This document shows, piece after piece, positions 47,138 through 58,409 of a stretch of 64,000 bases of DNA. The DNA lies in the NCBI GenBank assembly GCA_009829735.1, contig CM020620.1:15163186-15227185 (forward strand). Reading direction: 5' to 3'. Below the pieces are notes generated by a model. That model searched no databases, was not told where the DNA came from, and saw only the letters and a list, made by a program, of their open reading frames with translations. Every line of letters starts with the position of its first letter. Within the stretch, counting starts at the first letter, position 1. Source of the DNA: Pyropia yezoensis. Taxonomy: Eukaryota; Rhodophyta; Bangiophyceae; Bangiales; Bangiaceae. The translations under genes and the position numbers were made by a program.

Positions 47138-48209
47138 GCGCGGGCCAGCGGGGCAGAGTCGCGGCGGGGGGGGGGGGGAAGGAGGGGGGGGGGGGGAGTG
47201 GGGAGGGAGGCCCCGGCGCTGCGGTCTGCAAAGCACAGCCCTCCCACGCGCGCCGCACCCGGCCGTAGGCGCACCGACAGCCGGCGCGGGGCGCGCAGCA
47301 CGGGCGGGCGGCAACAGAGAGACAAGACAAGCCCAACAAGAGGGCGCGTTCCTCCTGGCGGGGGGTGGCCGCCGACGGACAAAAAAAAAAAAGGAAGGGC
47401 AAGGCAGGGGTTGCCGCTCCTCCCCCACACACACACCGCCCCCCCTCCTCACCCTGCAGGTGCCGACGGAGGGATGGGGGGTGGCGGCGACGACGACGAC
47501 GGGCGGCGGAGCAGCAAAGCCGGCGGGTACGCGCCAATCCCCCCGACCGAGGGCGCGGGGGAAGAGGGGGGGGTGGGGGGGATGGGGAGGGAGGGAGAGA
47601 GCGGGCGGGGATGCAAGGGCAAGGGACACCCCGCCGTGGCTGACCGACCGCCGCGCCGGTGCGGCGGCCACCCGCAGCGGCGGCCGGGCGCACACGCGGG
47701 GGGGCGTGTGCGTCAGCCCACCAGCTCAACGCGCTCCCTGCCCACCCCCCCCCCCCCCCTCCCCCCCCCCCCCACCCCCTCCCACCGGCACCCACAGTCA
47801 CAGCCACACGCACCCCCCCCACCCCACCCCACCCGCACCCCCACCCCCACCCCACCCCCACCCCCCCCCGCCGCTGCTGCCGCCGCCGCCGCCCTCCCAA
47901 GCCCAACTCCACCGCTGCTCCCGCCCCCCCCCCCCCGCCCCTCACCCCTCCCACCCCGCACCGCCGCCCACCGCCCGCCTACGCCCTCAAAAAAATTAAG
48001 CGCGAGTACGAGGGACACGCCACGCCGCAGACAGCGGGGCCGACGGGTGTGCCACAGGGGAGGGGGGGGGGGGGGGGGGGGGGGAAGAGGATGGGTTGGT
48101 CAAGACACACGCTGCGGTCGGTCGCAGGGGCGACCGCGCTTGACAAGCGGGGGGGGGGGGGGGGCGGGCGGGCGGGCGGACGGGGAGGTGGCCACGTCGT
48201 GGAGGCGGT

Positions 48210-48244
<35 letters not shown>

Positions 48245-48700
48245 GGGTGGGTGTGGGAGGGGGACGGCAGGGGAAGCAGAGCGCGGGCGGGGCGGGGGGG
48301 GGGGGGGGGAAGGAAGCGGGCGGCCGCGCCGGGTGGGGAGGGTGGCCAAGAGGGGGCGCGTCGGGCGGGAGACCAGGCACGCCACGGGGGGGGGGGGGAC
48401 GACGCGTGCGCGGCCGCCCAGCGGCGGCCGCCCCATGCGGTGCGCGAGGGGGGGAGGGGTGGGTGGGGGTGGGTAGGGAGGGGGCGGGCGTCGGGGGGCC
48501 GTAAGCCCCCAGGAGGGGGGGGGGGGGGCCTGGGGGGGCGCGGGCAGGTGCGTCCGCATTGGGGGGGGACTCGCCAACGACCCCCCCCCCCGGCGCACCG
48601 CGCGGCGGGGTGCCTCCCCACCGCCCAGCGCAGTGGTGCGAAAACCGGGATCCACCACAAAAAGCCGGTTTCTCGCCGGAAAAGCTTGTGCGAGGCTTGT
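47138..48700. repeat. G/C homopolymer-rich region upstream of the kinase
   Basis: Nearly continuous C-runs (47740-47960) and G-runs, including G24 at 48061-48084 and a G-run of more than 30 bases at about 48210-48243. The long frames through it (in all six frames) encode only Pro, Gly, Arg or Ala and are artefacts of composition. It presumably includes the kinase promoter. Confidence 0.6.
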
Positions 48701-49200
48701 CAAGTGGCCCCCTGAACCCCCTCCACACCCCCATACAGCAGGGTTGAGAGGTCATAATTATCATGTCAAAATTATTGAGTAAATTATCGCGAAAAGAAAC
48801 GATCACGAGGCTGCGAGTTCATAAATTATCAAACGGTCGACTACGTGGCCCTGGATCCCTCCGTTGAGCCATCGTGCTCGACGGGAACGACGCGATAGCC
48901 ATGAACGCGACCACCGTGGCGGCGACAGTCACCTGTGACAGGCATCCTGTCCCCCACTCGAAGGCACTTGGCAGCGAAGACGAGGAGGTGCCTGCCTCTC
49001 AGCTACATGGTCGCCACCGATGTTGGCGTCCTTTCCACCGCCGACGTTGTCCCGCGCATCGACGGCCACATTGGCGAACAGGCTGCCCTCCGCGCGAGGG
49101 CGGCGAGGCCCGACGCCATGCGCGTGGCAACGTCCCTGAAGGCGATGCGCCCGTCACGATTACTGTTTGATGGCATGTATCAGCGCGCCAAATATTCCTG
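48701..49200. other. A/T-richer island in GC-rich DNA, no gene confirmed
   Basis: 48740-48850 is A/T-rich (aaattattgagtaaattatc). Short plus-strand frames between about 48870 and 49200 have less skewed composition than their surroundings, but I recognise no protein and no splice structure. Confidence 0.3.
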
Positions 49201-49373
49201 GTCGTACGCTTTTTTTTTCTATTTGTTTTGTTTTCCGCTGGGGGGGGTGGGGCGGGGCGGTGCAGCGGCCCCGGCGTGGATGTGATGTGGTTTGCTGGTG
49301 GGGGCGGGGCTGAGGGGGGTTGGTGATATGTACAGGATATGTAGCTGTGGAGGTTGGGGATGGAGCGGGGGGC

Positions 49374-49404
<31 letters not shown>

Positions 49405-52400
49405 CGGCACGCGTCCAGCCTATGGATGGAAGGGAAACAGGAGCTTACACTATGGAGGCGCTCCGCTCCCCCCCCCCTGCCTTCCCTCCTTCTCCCCCCC
49501 CCCCCCCCCTTGGCCGACGCCGCCGCCCGTGTCGACGAGGCGTGGAATGTCTGCTGCCCCCCCCCCCCCGGGGGGAGGGCCGGCCAATGGGCGTCGCGCC
49601 TGGGGCGCCGCCTGCTTTCACCGCGCCCCCCGCCGCGGGCCCCCCCCGCCGCGGCCCGCGGCAACGGCGGCGGCAACGGCGGCGGCGGCGGCGCGCGCGT
49701 CAGGGCAGCGGCGGCGGGGCCCCGCCCCCTCGCGCCCCCCCCCCGGGGGGGGGGCGGGCGGGAGGGAGAGGAGACGGAATCACGACAACACACACCCCCA
49801 CTGGGAGGTGGGGGGGTGGCAGGTGCCCCCGCCCGTGGGGACCCACCCCCCCCCCCCCCCCCGCGCCACGCCGCGCGCCCGGAAGCGGCGCACAATCCCC
49901 ATGGCGGTGGGTGGGGGAGAGAGCCCTGTCGGGCGCTGGTGGCGGGGCAAGGTTTTTTTGCCCCCCCGCAGCGGACCCGCCCGTCCGCCCTCCCCCTTGA
50001 CCGCGCAGCGTTGGAGGGGGGGGTTCCCTGTCGTCGCGCCGACGCGGTCAGGTATGTACCCACCGGCCGTGAGGCGGGCGAGTACTGTAGGGCGGGGGGG
50101 GGGGGGGGGGGGGGGGGCAGGTTGCACCCAGCCGCCCCCTCCCCTCCCCCCCCCCCCCCCGTCCACCGCTGCCGCTGTGGTGGCTGCCCCGCCGTCCCTG
50201 CCCACACCCCCCCCCCCTGTGTCCCTGCCGCCGTTGCCGCCACTGCCACTGCCACACGGCCATTGCCGGTGACGGCTGGAGGCTGGCGGGGGGGGGGGGG
50301 GGGGGGGCGCGGCGCGGAGGGTTGCCGTCGGCGGCGGGTCTGGTGGTGACCGCCGCCGCCCACGGCACGGCGGCGGCTACCGACGCCGACGACGCCCGCG
50401 CGCCGCCCACCAAAAGCGGTCGACGACAGATGCTTTTCCACCGCCGCCGCCGCTCGGCGCCGTGGGTGGGCGGCGGCGGCGCGCCGCCACGCCAGCATCT
50501 CGGCAGAGGGTAGACAGGGGGTGTGGGTGGGCGGGTTTTCTCTCTCGGCGCCTATGCTATGCCTCAACGCCGCCACCGCGTCTCCCTCACGGTCCCCACC
50601 CGCCCACCGCGCGCGCGCGCCCAATACCAGCAGCCGCCAGCTGGCGCAAGCGGTCATGGCCACCCGCACGGCGGTGTGGCCTGCCGGTCAGTCTGGGAAG
50701 GGGCTCGCCCCGTTGCGCCCCCCCCCCCCCCCCCCCCCCCCCTCCCGCACCCCCGCCCTTGACGGCGCCCCCTTGATTCCCGCGCCCCTACCGCGCACCC
50801 GCCTCGTACGCACCCCCGCGAGGGCATCCCAGCCGGGCTTGCGCCCGCCTCATGGCACAGGGGGTGACCGTGACAGAGGGCGGGACGGGCCATGGCAGCG
50901 TCCCCCTTTTTTTTTTGCGTACGTCCACCCGGCGGCGCGGACGGCCTCGGGGGGGGGGGGGGGGGGGTTGCTCCCCCCCCGAGCACGTCCACCGCGGCGC
51001 TGCCGCAGACGCCGCGCGGGTGGAGCGCCACGACCGTGGCGGCTTGCCACCCGCCCGTCCGGCGGCGGCGCACGGCGCGCCGTAGGGCGGTCGGGTGGGG
51101 CATCCCGCGGCACTGGCGGTAGGTAGCGCCGGCGGACGGGGGCGGCGGCGGCAGCGGTGGCAGTGGGCGGCGGCGGAGGCGGCGGCGGCGGCCGACGCGA
51201 GCGCGCAAGGGCCGCGGCGGTGGTCGCCGCGCACCCCCACGGGTAGCGCGGGTGAACGCGCATAGGCGGCGACGCCACCGGCAGGCGGCAGCCGTGTCGC
51301 CCGGCTCGCGATGAGCGGCGTCGGCGAAGACGGGGGCTGTGGGGTCGGCCTAGCGGGGTCGTTCCTCCCTCCGCGCGGGCGCCCCCTCTTCTTCACCATG
51401 GCGTCGTCATGGCCATGATCTCGGGGGGACCGTTGCTGGCGGTCGTGGCGGCCCCCACCGTCTGCCTTCCGGGGGCGGCGGCAACTGGCCACCGCGGCGG
51501 GCGGTCACCGCGGCGGACGCGCCGCGGGCGGCGACGGGGCGGGCGGCGGCGACGGCGGGGGGTGCTGCAGCGACAGCAGCGGCGGGGGCGGCGGTGGCGG
51601 CGGTGACGGCGCCGACAAGAAGGGCGCCATTGGCCGCGCGGCCAGTGCCTGCAGGCAGCCGCCGCCACTGCGGCGGCGGCGGGCGGCACCACTCGGCGGC
51701 AGGCACGGCTTTTCCCGCCGCCCCTGGCCGTGGCCGCCCCGGCCGCAGCCGGCGGTAGCGACGGTGGCGGCGGTGGTGGGGGCGGCGGCAGGCGCAGTGT
51801 CGGGGCGTCCTTGGCGCGGGGCGCCCCACGCGGGGGCGGCCGACGAACACAACGGGGCGGGGATGGGCAGCCTCGACAGGGGCCGACGCACAGATGGGCA
51901 GCTTTTCCTCCGAGAGGGGGCAACGACAACCCCAGGGACAGCGGCGGCAACGGCAGCGACAGGAGTGGCGGCGGCAGCAGAGCTGGCGGCGGGCGCCCGC
52001 CAGCCCCCGCGACGGCGACATGGGGGCCGCCCCTGGCGACCATTCAAAAGCCCAAAAAGAAAAAGGCCTAGGCGGCAGCCTCCAGGCGGCGGCCGATGAG
52101 TAGGCCCCCCCCCCCACTACCCTTCTAGGGGTGGACGGTAACCCCCCCCCCCCCCCCGGTCGCCGCAGCCGCGCTCAGCGCCGACTAAGCAGCCCTTCGC
52201 GGCGGTAGGTAATCGCCGTCGCGCTGCACCACGACGCGTGAGCCGCCCTTTCCAATCCTCCCCCTCTCGCACGGGCCCGGACGGGCCACCCAGCACCGGC
52301 AGGGCGGGGCTCTCCGCGCTGGGAACCCGCTGAGGAGCTGGGCGTCAGCCCTTTTGCGATGACGGCCAAACGTCACGCCCCGTGTGATAGCTGCGTGGCG

Positions 52401-53059
52401 AGTCCTCGCGTGTAGCGGCGTGTCAGGCGGGGGGGGCACCCCCCGGGAGGAGTAAAAGGGTAACGCGTCGTCCAAAGAGGCGGGGTGTCGGTGGTGCGAC
52501 CACCGCAATGGGTGAGGAACAGCCCCCCTCCCCCTTCCCCCCCCCCCGCGCACGTTTGGCCACCGCCACGAACCGGTCGGTAAGTGAAGAACCGTTTTTT
52601 TTTAAAGCAGGTGGACGCGCGCGGCTCGGCACGGCCGCCATGCCCATTGACCTGTCCACCAGAGGCAGCAGACGGGTAAGGCTGGGGATGTGACGTCAGA
52701 CGACGAGGGCTTCCGTGTTTGTTTTTTGTTCCCCCTGACGGTGGCCTCGACGACAGAGGGGCAGCGCTTGGAAAAGCGCACCACCGGCGGCATCCAGTCC
52801 AGAAGAAGCACCACCCCCCCGCAGCGTGTTGTTTCCCAGGATGGTGCAGAGGTGGTCGCTGGTGCTGAGCCGCCCGTTCTGCCTCAACACCCGTCCAAAG
52901 TCCACCGCCCGCGGCGGCCACCAGCTCAGGACGGTGGTGGCCCAAGAGGCCCGGCGGATCCAGGTGCGCGAGAGGAATGGTCTGGAAGAGGCCCACGCCC
53001 ACCAAAGTCGAGTGGAGCACTCGAGATTCGAGCCTGCATCCCGCCCCCGCACCCGGCCC
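49201..53059. other. Extreme GC-rich low-complexity region, no reliable gene
   Basis: Dominated by C, G, CCG and GGC runs (for example 49495-49575, 50094-50118, 50289-50308, 50720-50745 and 51560-51610). Long overlapping ORFs exist on both strands simply because stop codons are rare at this composition. 52120-53059 is less repetitive and continues to the left of the DAHP-synthase fragment, but its frames match nothing I know. Confidence 0.5.
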
Positions 53060-53283
53060 CACCCTGACCCGTGAGCTCCCGGTGTAGCATCCCGCCGGCG
53101 ATGCTCTGCCCGCGGCCTCGTGGACGGCAAAGAAACCACGCACCTCCTCGGGGACGTTCCCAAAAGGCCGGATCCTTGTAGCCCCTGGGAGCAGACTGCG
53201 GTATTGCCGTGCATCGGGTCACGCACCCAGCGGACGACAACCCCGCCTGCAGACGGGACGGCGCGGATGAGCGGCGGCAGGCT
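53060..53283 (-). pseudogene. Decayed fragment of class-II DAHP synthase
   Basis: DAHP synthase makes the first intermediate of the shikimate pathway. Read on the minus strand, 53283-53199 encodes LPPLIRAV followed by WVRDPMHGNT, the signature near the C-terminal end of plant/bacterial class-II enzymes. The match then jumps frame: RPFGNVPEEVRGFFAVHEAAG at about 53180-53120 in one frame and GGMLHRELTGQ at about 53105-53070 in another. At least two indels break it, and the expected downstream CDPRLN region and upstream core are not visible. A gene relic or a fragment carried by a transposon. Confidence 0.6.
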
Positions 53284-53605
53284 AAAGTGGCAACATTGCC
53301 GGCACCCGTCACCCCCCCCGCCCCCCCCGCCCCCCCCTAAATACCCCCCCGGTGGGCGCAAGCGCTCATCTCTTCCGCGGCGCCGCCATGGCAGTGCCGT
53401 CGCCGTCGCGAGCGGCGTCGGTGGGGGCAAAGGTGGCGGTCGGGTTCACTCGACACGCCGCCCCCCCCCCTCCCCCCGGTTCCGGTGCTAGCGTGGGGTT
53501 AGGATGAAAGAGCAAGGGTGGGGTTTGTGGCGATTGCACGCCATTGGTCGAGGCAAAAATCACCATGGCCAGTCAGAAGAGGCGACGTCGCGGGCTCCGC
53601 CATGG
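53284..53605. other. C-run and left half of the duplicated host segment
   Basis: 53310-53340 is a C-run. From about 53489 (ggtgctagcgtggggttagg) to 53605 the sequence matches the reverse complement of 60090-60220, one of two copies of a roughly 180-bp host segment. The right half of this copy is at 54878-54930. Confidence 0.7.
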
Positions 53606-54877
53606 TATCCGTCTGACACCAGTTTTTCACAACTCGCATATGAGAGAAGGTTCCCAGGCTGCGTTTTTCTCGGAAAATATATTAGCGGACTCGGCAGCAC
53701 CTCAGGAGTCCGACCGTCTTGTTCGTTTCTGCGGGCGATGCCTGGTTGCTGAGGAAAAAATGCACCCTCATTTGGGGGGTACACCAGTTTTTCACAACTC
53801 TCGTTTACATATCAGGGCAGCCATCTGGGGCACTTCTTACAGAGATACAGCAGAAAAAACTTGATTGAATGTGTCGTCGTGGAGCATCTTTTCACGTCCG
53901 TCGACCAATGAGAGCTGAAGCAGCATGGCCCCTTCGCGATCGTGACGTTCGGCATCACAGCCCGTGAGCTCCAAAAAGCATCCCCCCCTCCTCCGGGGTG
54001 GTTACGTCCCCCCCCCCGCCCCCCAACAACGACAGAGCTCGCTGGTACTTGCGGCTGGCAGAGATGCTCGCCTGCTCCACGGGTAGCACTTTGCGTCTGA
54101 AAGAACGCGGGAGCAGATGCTCTTTTCGCAGTTGAAAGAGCCTGATGATAGCTCCTCCCTCGCCCCTCGCTGACTGCGACGCGTCCGTGAGGGGGGGTGG
54201 ACGTGCTGGGGAAAGCGTGGGGCAGACTATTGTTGTGCAGCGGTGTGGGGCGCGCCTGCTGGCTCCCGCCAACACCCTATCGAGAACAGCCGGGGGGTTT
54301 AAGGGGGGAAGGTGGGGTGGGTGAGGGCACGCGGGAAGAGGCGCCGGCGCCACCGTCAGCCCACTGCAGCAAAGAGAGAGGTACTGATAGGCCGGGACAG
54401 GCTCACAGACGTGTTCTGCTCTTCTGGTGACTCTGCCAAGGTGCTTAAACCCGGGATAGGAGGAGGAAGAGGGCAGCGGGGCACAGGTGGGGCGAGCGGA
54501 CGCACGGATGCGTTGCGAAGAAGTCGGATTCGGGCCAACAATCAGTCAGATGAGCGTTCCGGGGCGGTAATTAGAACCAATTTGACCTCTGCAGGAGCGC
54601 TCTCTTTTCCGCCCGTGAGGCTACGGTCGCGCACCTGTGCTCCTATTTTTTTCTTCTTTATATCGTTGAAGAACCTGTGAGCTGGCGCACCCAACGGTGC
54701 GACTTACGTACACCCCCTCGCACTGGATCATATTTTAGTACGAGTTGCCTTGCGGCTGCCGCCGACTTCTGCGGCCGTTCGGAAGGGGTTCTCGTATGTG
54801 AACACTGTGGGTTTTCTATGGAAGCGGAAGTTGTGAAAAACTCGTGTCACTTGTGAAAAACTGGCGTCAGACGGATA
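53606..54877. mobile_element. TA-flanked non-autonomous DNA transposon, copy 2
   Basis: Body 53608-54875 between TA dinucleotides, with the same ends as 25963-27236 and close identity throughout. The duplicated host segment at 60060-60220 shows the uninterrupted sequence (on the minus strand, ccatggTAgatggcag), so the target is a single TA that became duplicated. No coding capacity. Confidence 0.9.
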
Positions 54878-54906
54878 GATGGCAGTCAGGGGTGGGGTTA
54901 GGATCG

Positions 54907-54912
54907 TAGATA
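54907..54912 (+). other. Possible transposon excision footprint TA-GA-TA
   Basis: At the site where the paralogous locus carries the 58410-60059 element, this copy reads cgTAGATAcc. GA equals the two terminal bases of that element. A duplicated TA with two leftover terminal bases is the classic footprint of Tc1-type excision. Confidence 0.6.
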
Positions 54913-55056
54913 CCAGGGCTCTTCAAGCGTAGCAATTTGAGGTCAGGGTACGGTATTGGCCCCGGCCAAATCCTGAAAGTGAGTGTGAGTCCTGGCTGAC
55001 AGTGGCCGTTTTTTCAAAAGAGCGTGTGAGTATCCGTGCCGGTTCTCAAGAGTGCG

Positions 55057-57228
55057 TATGGTACGTTGCACAAAAAAGATACATCGAGCATTATTTTCTT
55101 TCTTCTCCGGCGTTGTTCGGGCCACACCCCTCGGCCAATCAGGTGCCTCGGGAATTTGCCCCGGTGTAATGGACTGGTCCTGCTTGATGGTGGGCTCCTT
55201 TCGGGTGTGGTGTGCACGCTCATTAGTCAGGCTTTTGGGAAAGTGTTCAGGGTTTTGACGGCCGCCGCGGTGGCCACGCCAGGGGTGTCGCCGGTGCTGC
55301 GGTCGGCGTCGGCGACGGCGGCGACGGTGGCGTCGGTGGCGACGGAGGTGGCAGTGGCGGCGGCGGCGTCGGTGGAGACGTCCGTGGCGGTGGCGACGGT
55401 AGCGCCTGGGGCGGCGGTGGCGACGCGGTGGCGGGGGCGACGGCCGTGGCGGTGGCGACGGCGGTAACGACAGGGGTGGCGGTGGCGACGTTGGCGACGG
55501 TGCCGACGGTGCCGACGGCGGCGGCGGCGGCGTCGGTGACGACGGCCGTGGCGGTGGCGATGGTAGCGACTAGGGTGGCGCAGGCGACGCGGTGGCGGGG
55601 GCGACGGCCGTGCCGGTGGCGACGGCGGTGGCGACGCGGTGGCGGGGGCGACGGCCGTGCCGGTGGCGACGGCGGTGGCGACGCGGTGGTGGGGGCGACG
55701 GCCGTGGCGGAGGCGACGGCGGTGGCGACTGGGGTGGCGGTGGCGACGGGGTGGCGGGGGCGACGGCGGTGGCGGCGGCGTCGGTGGCGACGGCCGTGGT
55801 GGTGGCGACGGCGGTGGCGACGGGCGTGGTGGCGGCGACGGGGGTGGCCGTGGCGACGGGGGTGGCCGTGGCGACGGGGTTATCCGTGGCGACGGGGGTG
55901 TTGGTAGCTTTGGCTGTGGAGTGGGGGGCTTGCGTTGGTGGCGGTGGAGACGGAGAGCTTTTTCTGACGGTGGGGTCGGCCACGTGTTTGGGAGAGGGGG
56001 GGAGAGGTTGGCAGTATGTGGGGGGGGGGGGTCGTGGGCGGTGTGATTTATGTGACGGGATGGGAAGCGTAGGTGGTGGCGGTGTTGCTGGTGGGGTTGT
56101 TAGGGGCGGTGATGCCGCCAGCGCTGGGTGAATCGCCGGCGTCGGCACGATTGTTTTTTTATAGTAAAGGAGGGCGGTCATGGGTGCCTTGTCGACGATG
56201 TCATAGCCAGGCAAGGTATCCCAGAATGTCTCGTGCAGGAAATCGGTGGCGGGAGTGTGGGGCGCGGCGGAGCAACGCACAATGCATGCAGACTACCCCC
56301 TCTCTCGCACCCCCGCGCAAAAGAGAACAGGCGCTTGTTTTCCCTATTTTCTTTTGCGCCCCGGCCCTAGACCACAAGAGCCAAGCAGACCGTCGCGTTC
56401 CGCTTTTTTTTTTTTTTCCTTCCCGTCTGCCTCCCATTATCATCCCACTCCCCCCGCCTCGCCCACACGCCCGGGGTGCGTTTTCCTCACCCTGGCACGC
56501 CCACCACAGCTCATCTGACGTTGAGGCTGGCGGCACCTTCTCCCTGGTTACCCCGTCCCCCCATCCCCCGAGCCACGTTGGATGCACCGAGGCTGGCACC
56601 ACCTAAGTCGCCAACAATGGACCTGTCGTGCCAGGCGGGAGGAAAGGGTGGAAGGGGTTGCTTGGCACTGGCTGGCGGGAGGGGCAGGACGATGAGAGGG
56701 AACCAGAAGGCGAGAGAGGCGCTCTCCGCTTCCTCATCGGGGACCGTCGGGGCGCACGCTAACGGTCTCGAAGCATGACTAACGCATGAGCACCAGTCTT
56801 GCTCATCGAACAATCACACGAGCGCATTGGTTGGAACTATTTCCTCTCGCGAGACCATTTTATACACGAGGTCTCGCGAGCGAAAAAAGAATCTGAAAAA
56901 AGTGCCCTCCAGCTGTCCCCGCGAAGCTCCCCTATCTCGACTACCCCCCTGCCAAGCCTCAGTTAGCACATGGGCCCGAATCAGCCCCCGAGCAGTGCAA
57001 ATCAATGCGAAAAGAAAGGCCCCATTTCAGGTTCGTCAGCATCTGGTCCACTCAGGGTGTCCCTCAGAGCGGTACACAAATCAGGAGACCCAAGGACCTC
57101 ATTAGTTCGCAAGGACCTCTATGATCCTTCTGTCAGCATAGCGGCCGTGGACCCCGTCACGGCCGATGTCCTGCCCGGGCCCGAGCCGAGAAGAACCTCG
57201 ATGTATCTTTTTTCTGCAACGGACCATA
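55057..57228. mobile_element. Inverted-repeat-bounded segment (possible DNA transposon)
   Basis: Two 32-bp inverted repeats, 55057-55088 and 57197-57228, match at 30 positions (TATGGTACGTTGCACAAAAA and its inner half). Between them lies a GC-rich minisatellite and unremarkable DNA, with no transposase ORF. No target duplication was identified, so it could be a decayed non-autonomous element or an accidental pair of repeats. Confidence 0.4.
55260..55920 (+). repeat. GTGGCGACG-type minisatellite
   Basis: Many imperfect tandem copies of GTGGCGACGG(C/T)GGTGGCGAC, including longer units of about 48 bp repeated at 55590-55690. All frames encode simple Val/Ala/Thr or Arg/Trp repeats and I do not count them as genes. 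Confidence 0.75.
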
Positions 57229-57296
57229 GCAAGCGTATACGCTCGGCCAATCTGTGGCCAAGCGTACTGGATAAAAGCAAGTGGTGCCGTACGTGC

Positions 57297-57460
57297 CGAC
57301 GGCGTCGGCACCCCCCCCCCCCCCCCCCGCCCCGCCCCCCCCCCCCCCCCCCGGCCCCCCCCAGCCGCCCCTCCCAGCAACCCCGCCATTGGCTGGCGCC
57401 GGCACCCCCCTCCCCCTCCCAGCAACCCCGCCATTGGCTGGCGCCGGCACCCCCCTCCCA
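57297..57460. repeat. C-run and 45-bp direct duplication
   Basis: A C-rich run (57310-57352) is followed by two copies of a 45-bp unit starting near 57376 and 57421 (agcaaccccgccattggctg...). Each copy carries a CCAAT-type ccattgg motif, so it may also be promoter DNA. Confidence 0.7.
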
Positions 57461-58409
57461 CCACACCTCACAACAGAGGGAAAGAGCCAAAGACGGAATA
57501 AAGAAGCAAGAGAACGTGCAAGACCAGCTATGCCCGCCAGCCCCCCTCGCAAAGAACTCAGAACCCGACCCGAACCGTGGCTATTGGCACCTACACACTC
57601 TCCCCCGGTGCGACGGCGAGCCCATACTGACTGCTCTGAGCGCCTGAAAATCAAGCGTACGTCGTGAGCGTACGCATGCAGAGTCAAGAGAGTGCAGAGG
57701 CCTCGGTGGTTACGAAAAGGACGACGGTACGAACAGCGGCGAGAGCAGCCGCTGGGGCGGCGACCGCCCCAGCGGCGGCAGCGGCGGCAGCGGCGGGCGC
57801 CGGAGCAAAGGCGACGAAGGCAATGTGACATAACTGTACCAGTACCAAAGACTCGTAGGGCTCATAGAGCTACAAAGGTTACTTGCAGGGTCGATAAGAG
57901 AGACACTGCTTGGATGCCTCAGCATCAGCAGAACGCCTGGAAACGGTCGCTGAAGATCATGCAGCGGAAGATATATATGCCAGCCCTTCTTGGCTGCGCC
58001 TAAAGCGTAGATAATTTGACGAATAAAACGGCAGCTCTGTGCTGATTTTGGCGACTTCATAGCCGTCTAGGGCGCCAGCACCAAGTGCTGATGTGCTCAG
58101 GACGAGGAGTCAACGCTGCGCAGACGGTCAACTCGCTCATTGCTCGCTACGGATCTTGTCATTTGACCTGGTGCACATGAAAAAGGGAGGCCCCCAGATG
58201 AGTGCTAGAACGAGAAAACATTTGTTGTATTAATTAACTACACTACGCTTGGGAAGCTGGGCAAGTGCGTCCCCGATACGCTTGGCCCCCCCCCGACTGG
58301 CCCAGTGAGTGTTTGGGTGCTTCCGGAGCAATCGCGTACCGCGTAGCCAGATAAGCTTGACGAATACACGCGTATTACTCTTGACCGAAATAAGCTTGAA
58401 GAGCCCTGG
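57461..58409. other. Spacer left of the second TA-element, no gene seen
   Basis: I recognise no coding sequence. 57750-57800 is a short GGC-repeat patch. The last about 18 bp (gcttgaagagccctgg) match the reverse complement of 54913-54930 and mark the edge of the duplicated host segment. Confidence 0.4.

Noticed and set aside
46772..48715. 647-codon plus-strand ORF opposite the kinase N-terminus
   Set aside because: A composition-driven shadow of the kinase exon and the poly-G/C region, with no domain.
48999..50669. 556-codon minus-strand ORF and similar long frames on both strands
   Set aside because: All frames are open because stop codons are rare in G/C runs. Products are Pro/Gly/Arg/Ala repeats, and equally long frames overlap on the opposite strand.
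55570..56280. 236-codon minus-strand frame over the minisatellite
   Set aside because: Encodes Thr/Ala/Val repeats directly produced by the tandem DNA repeat.
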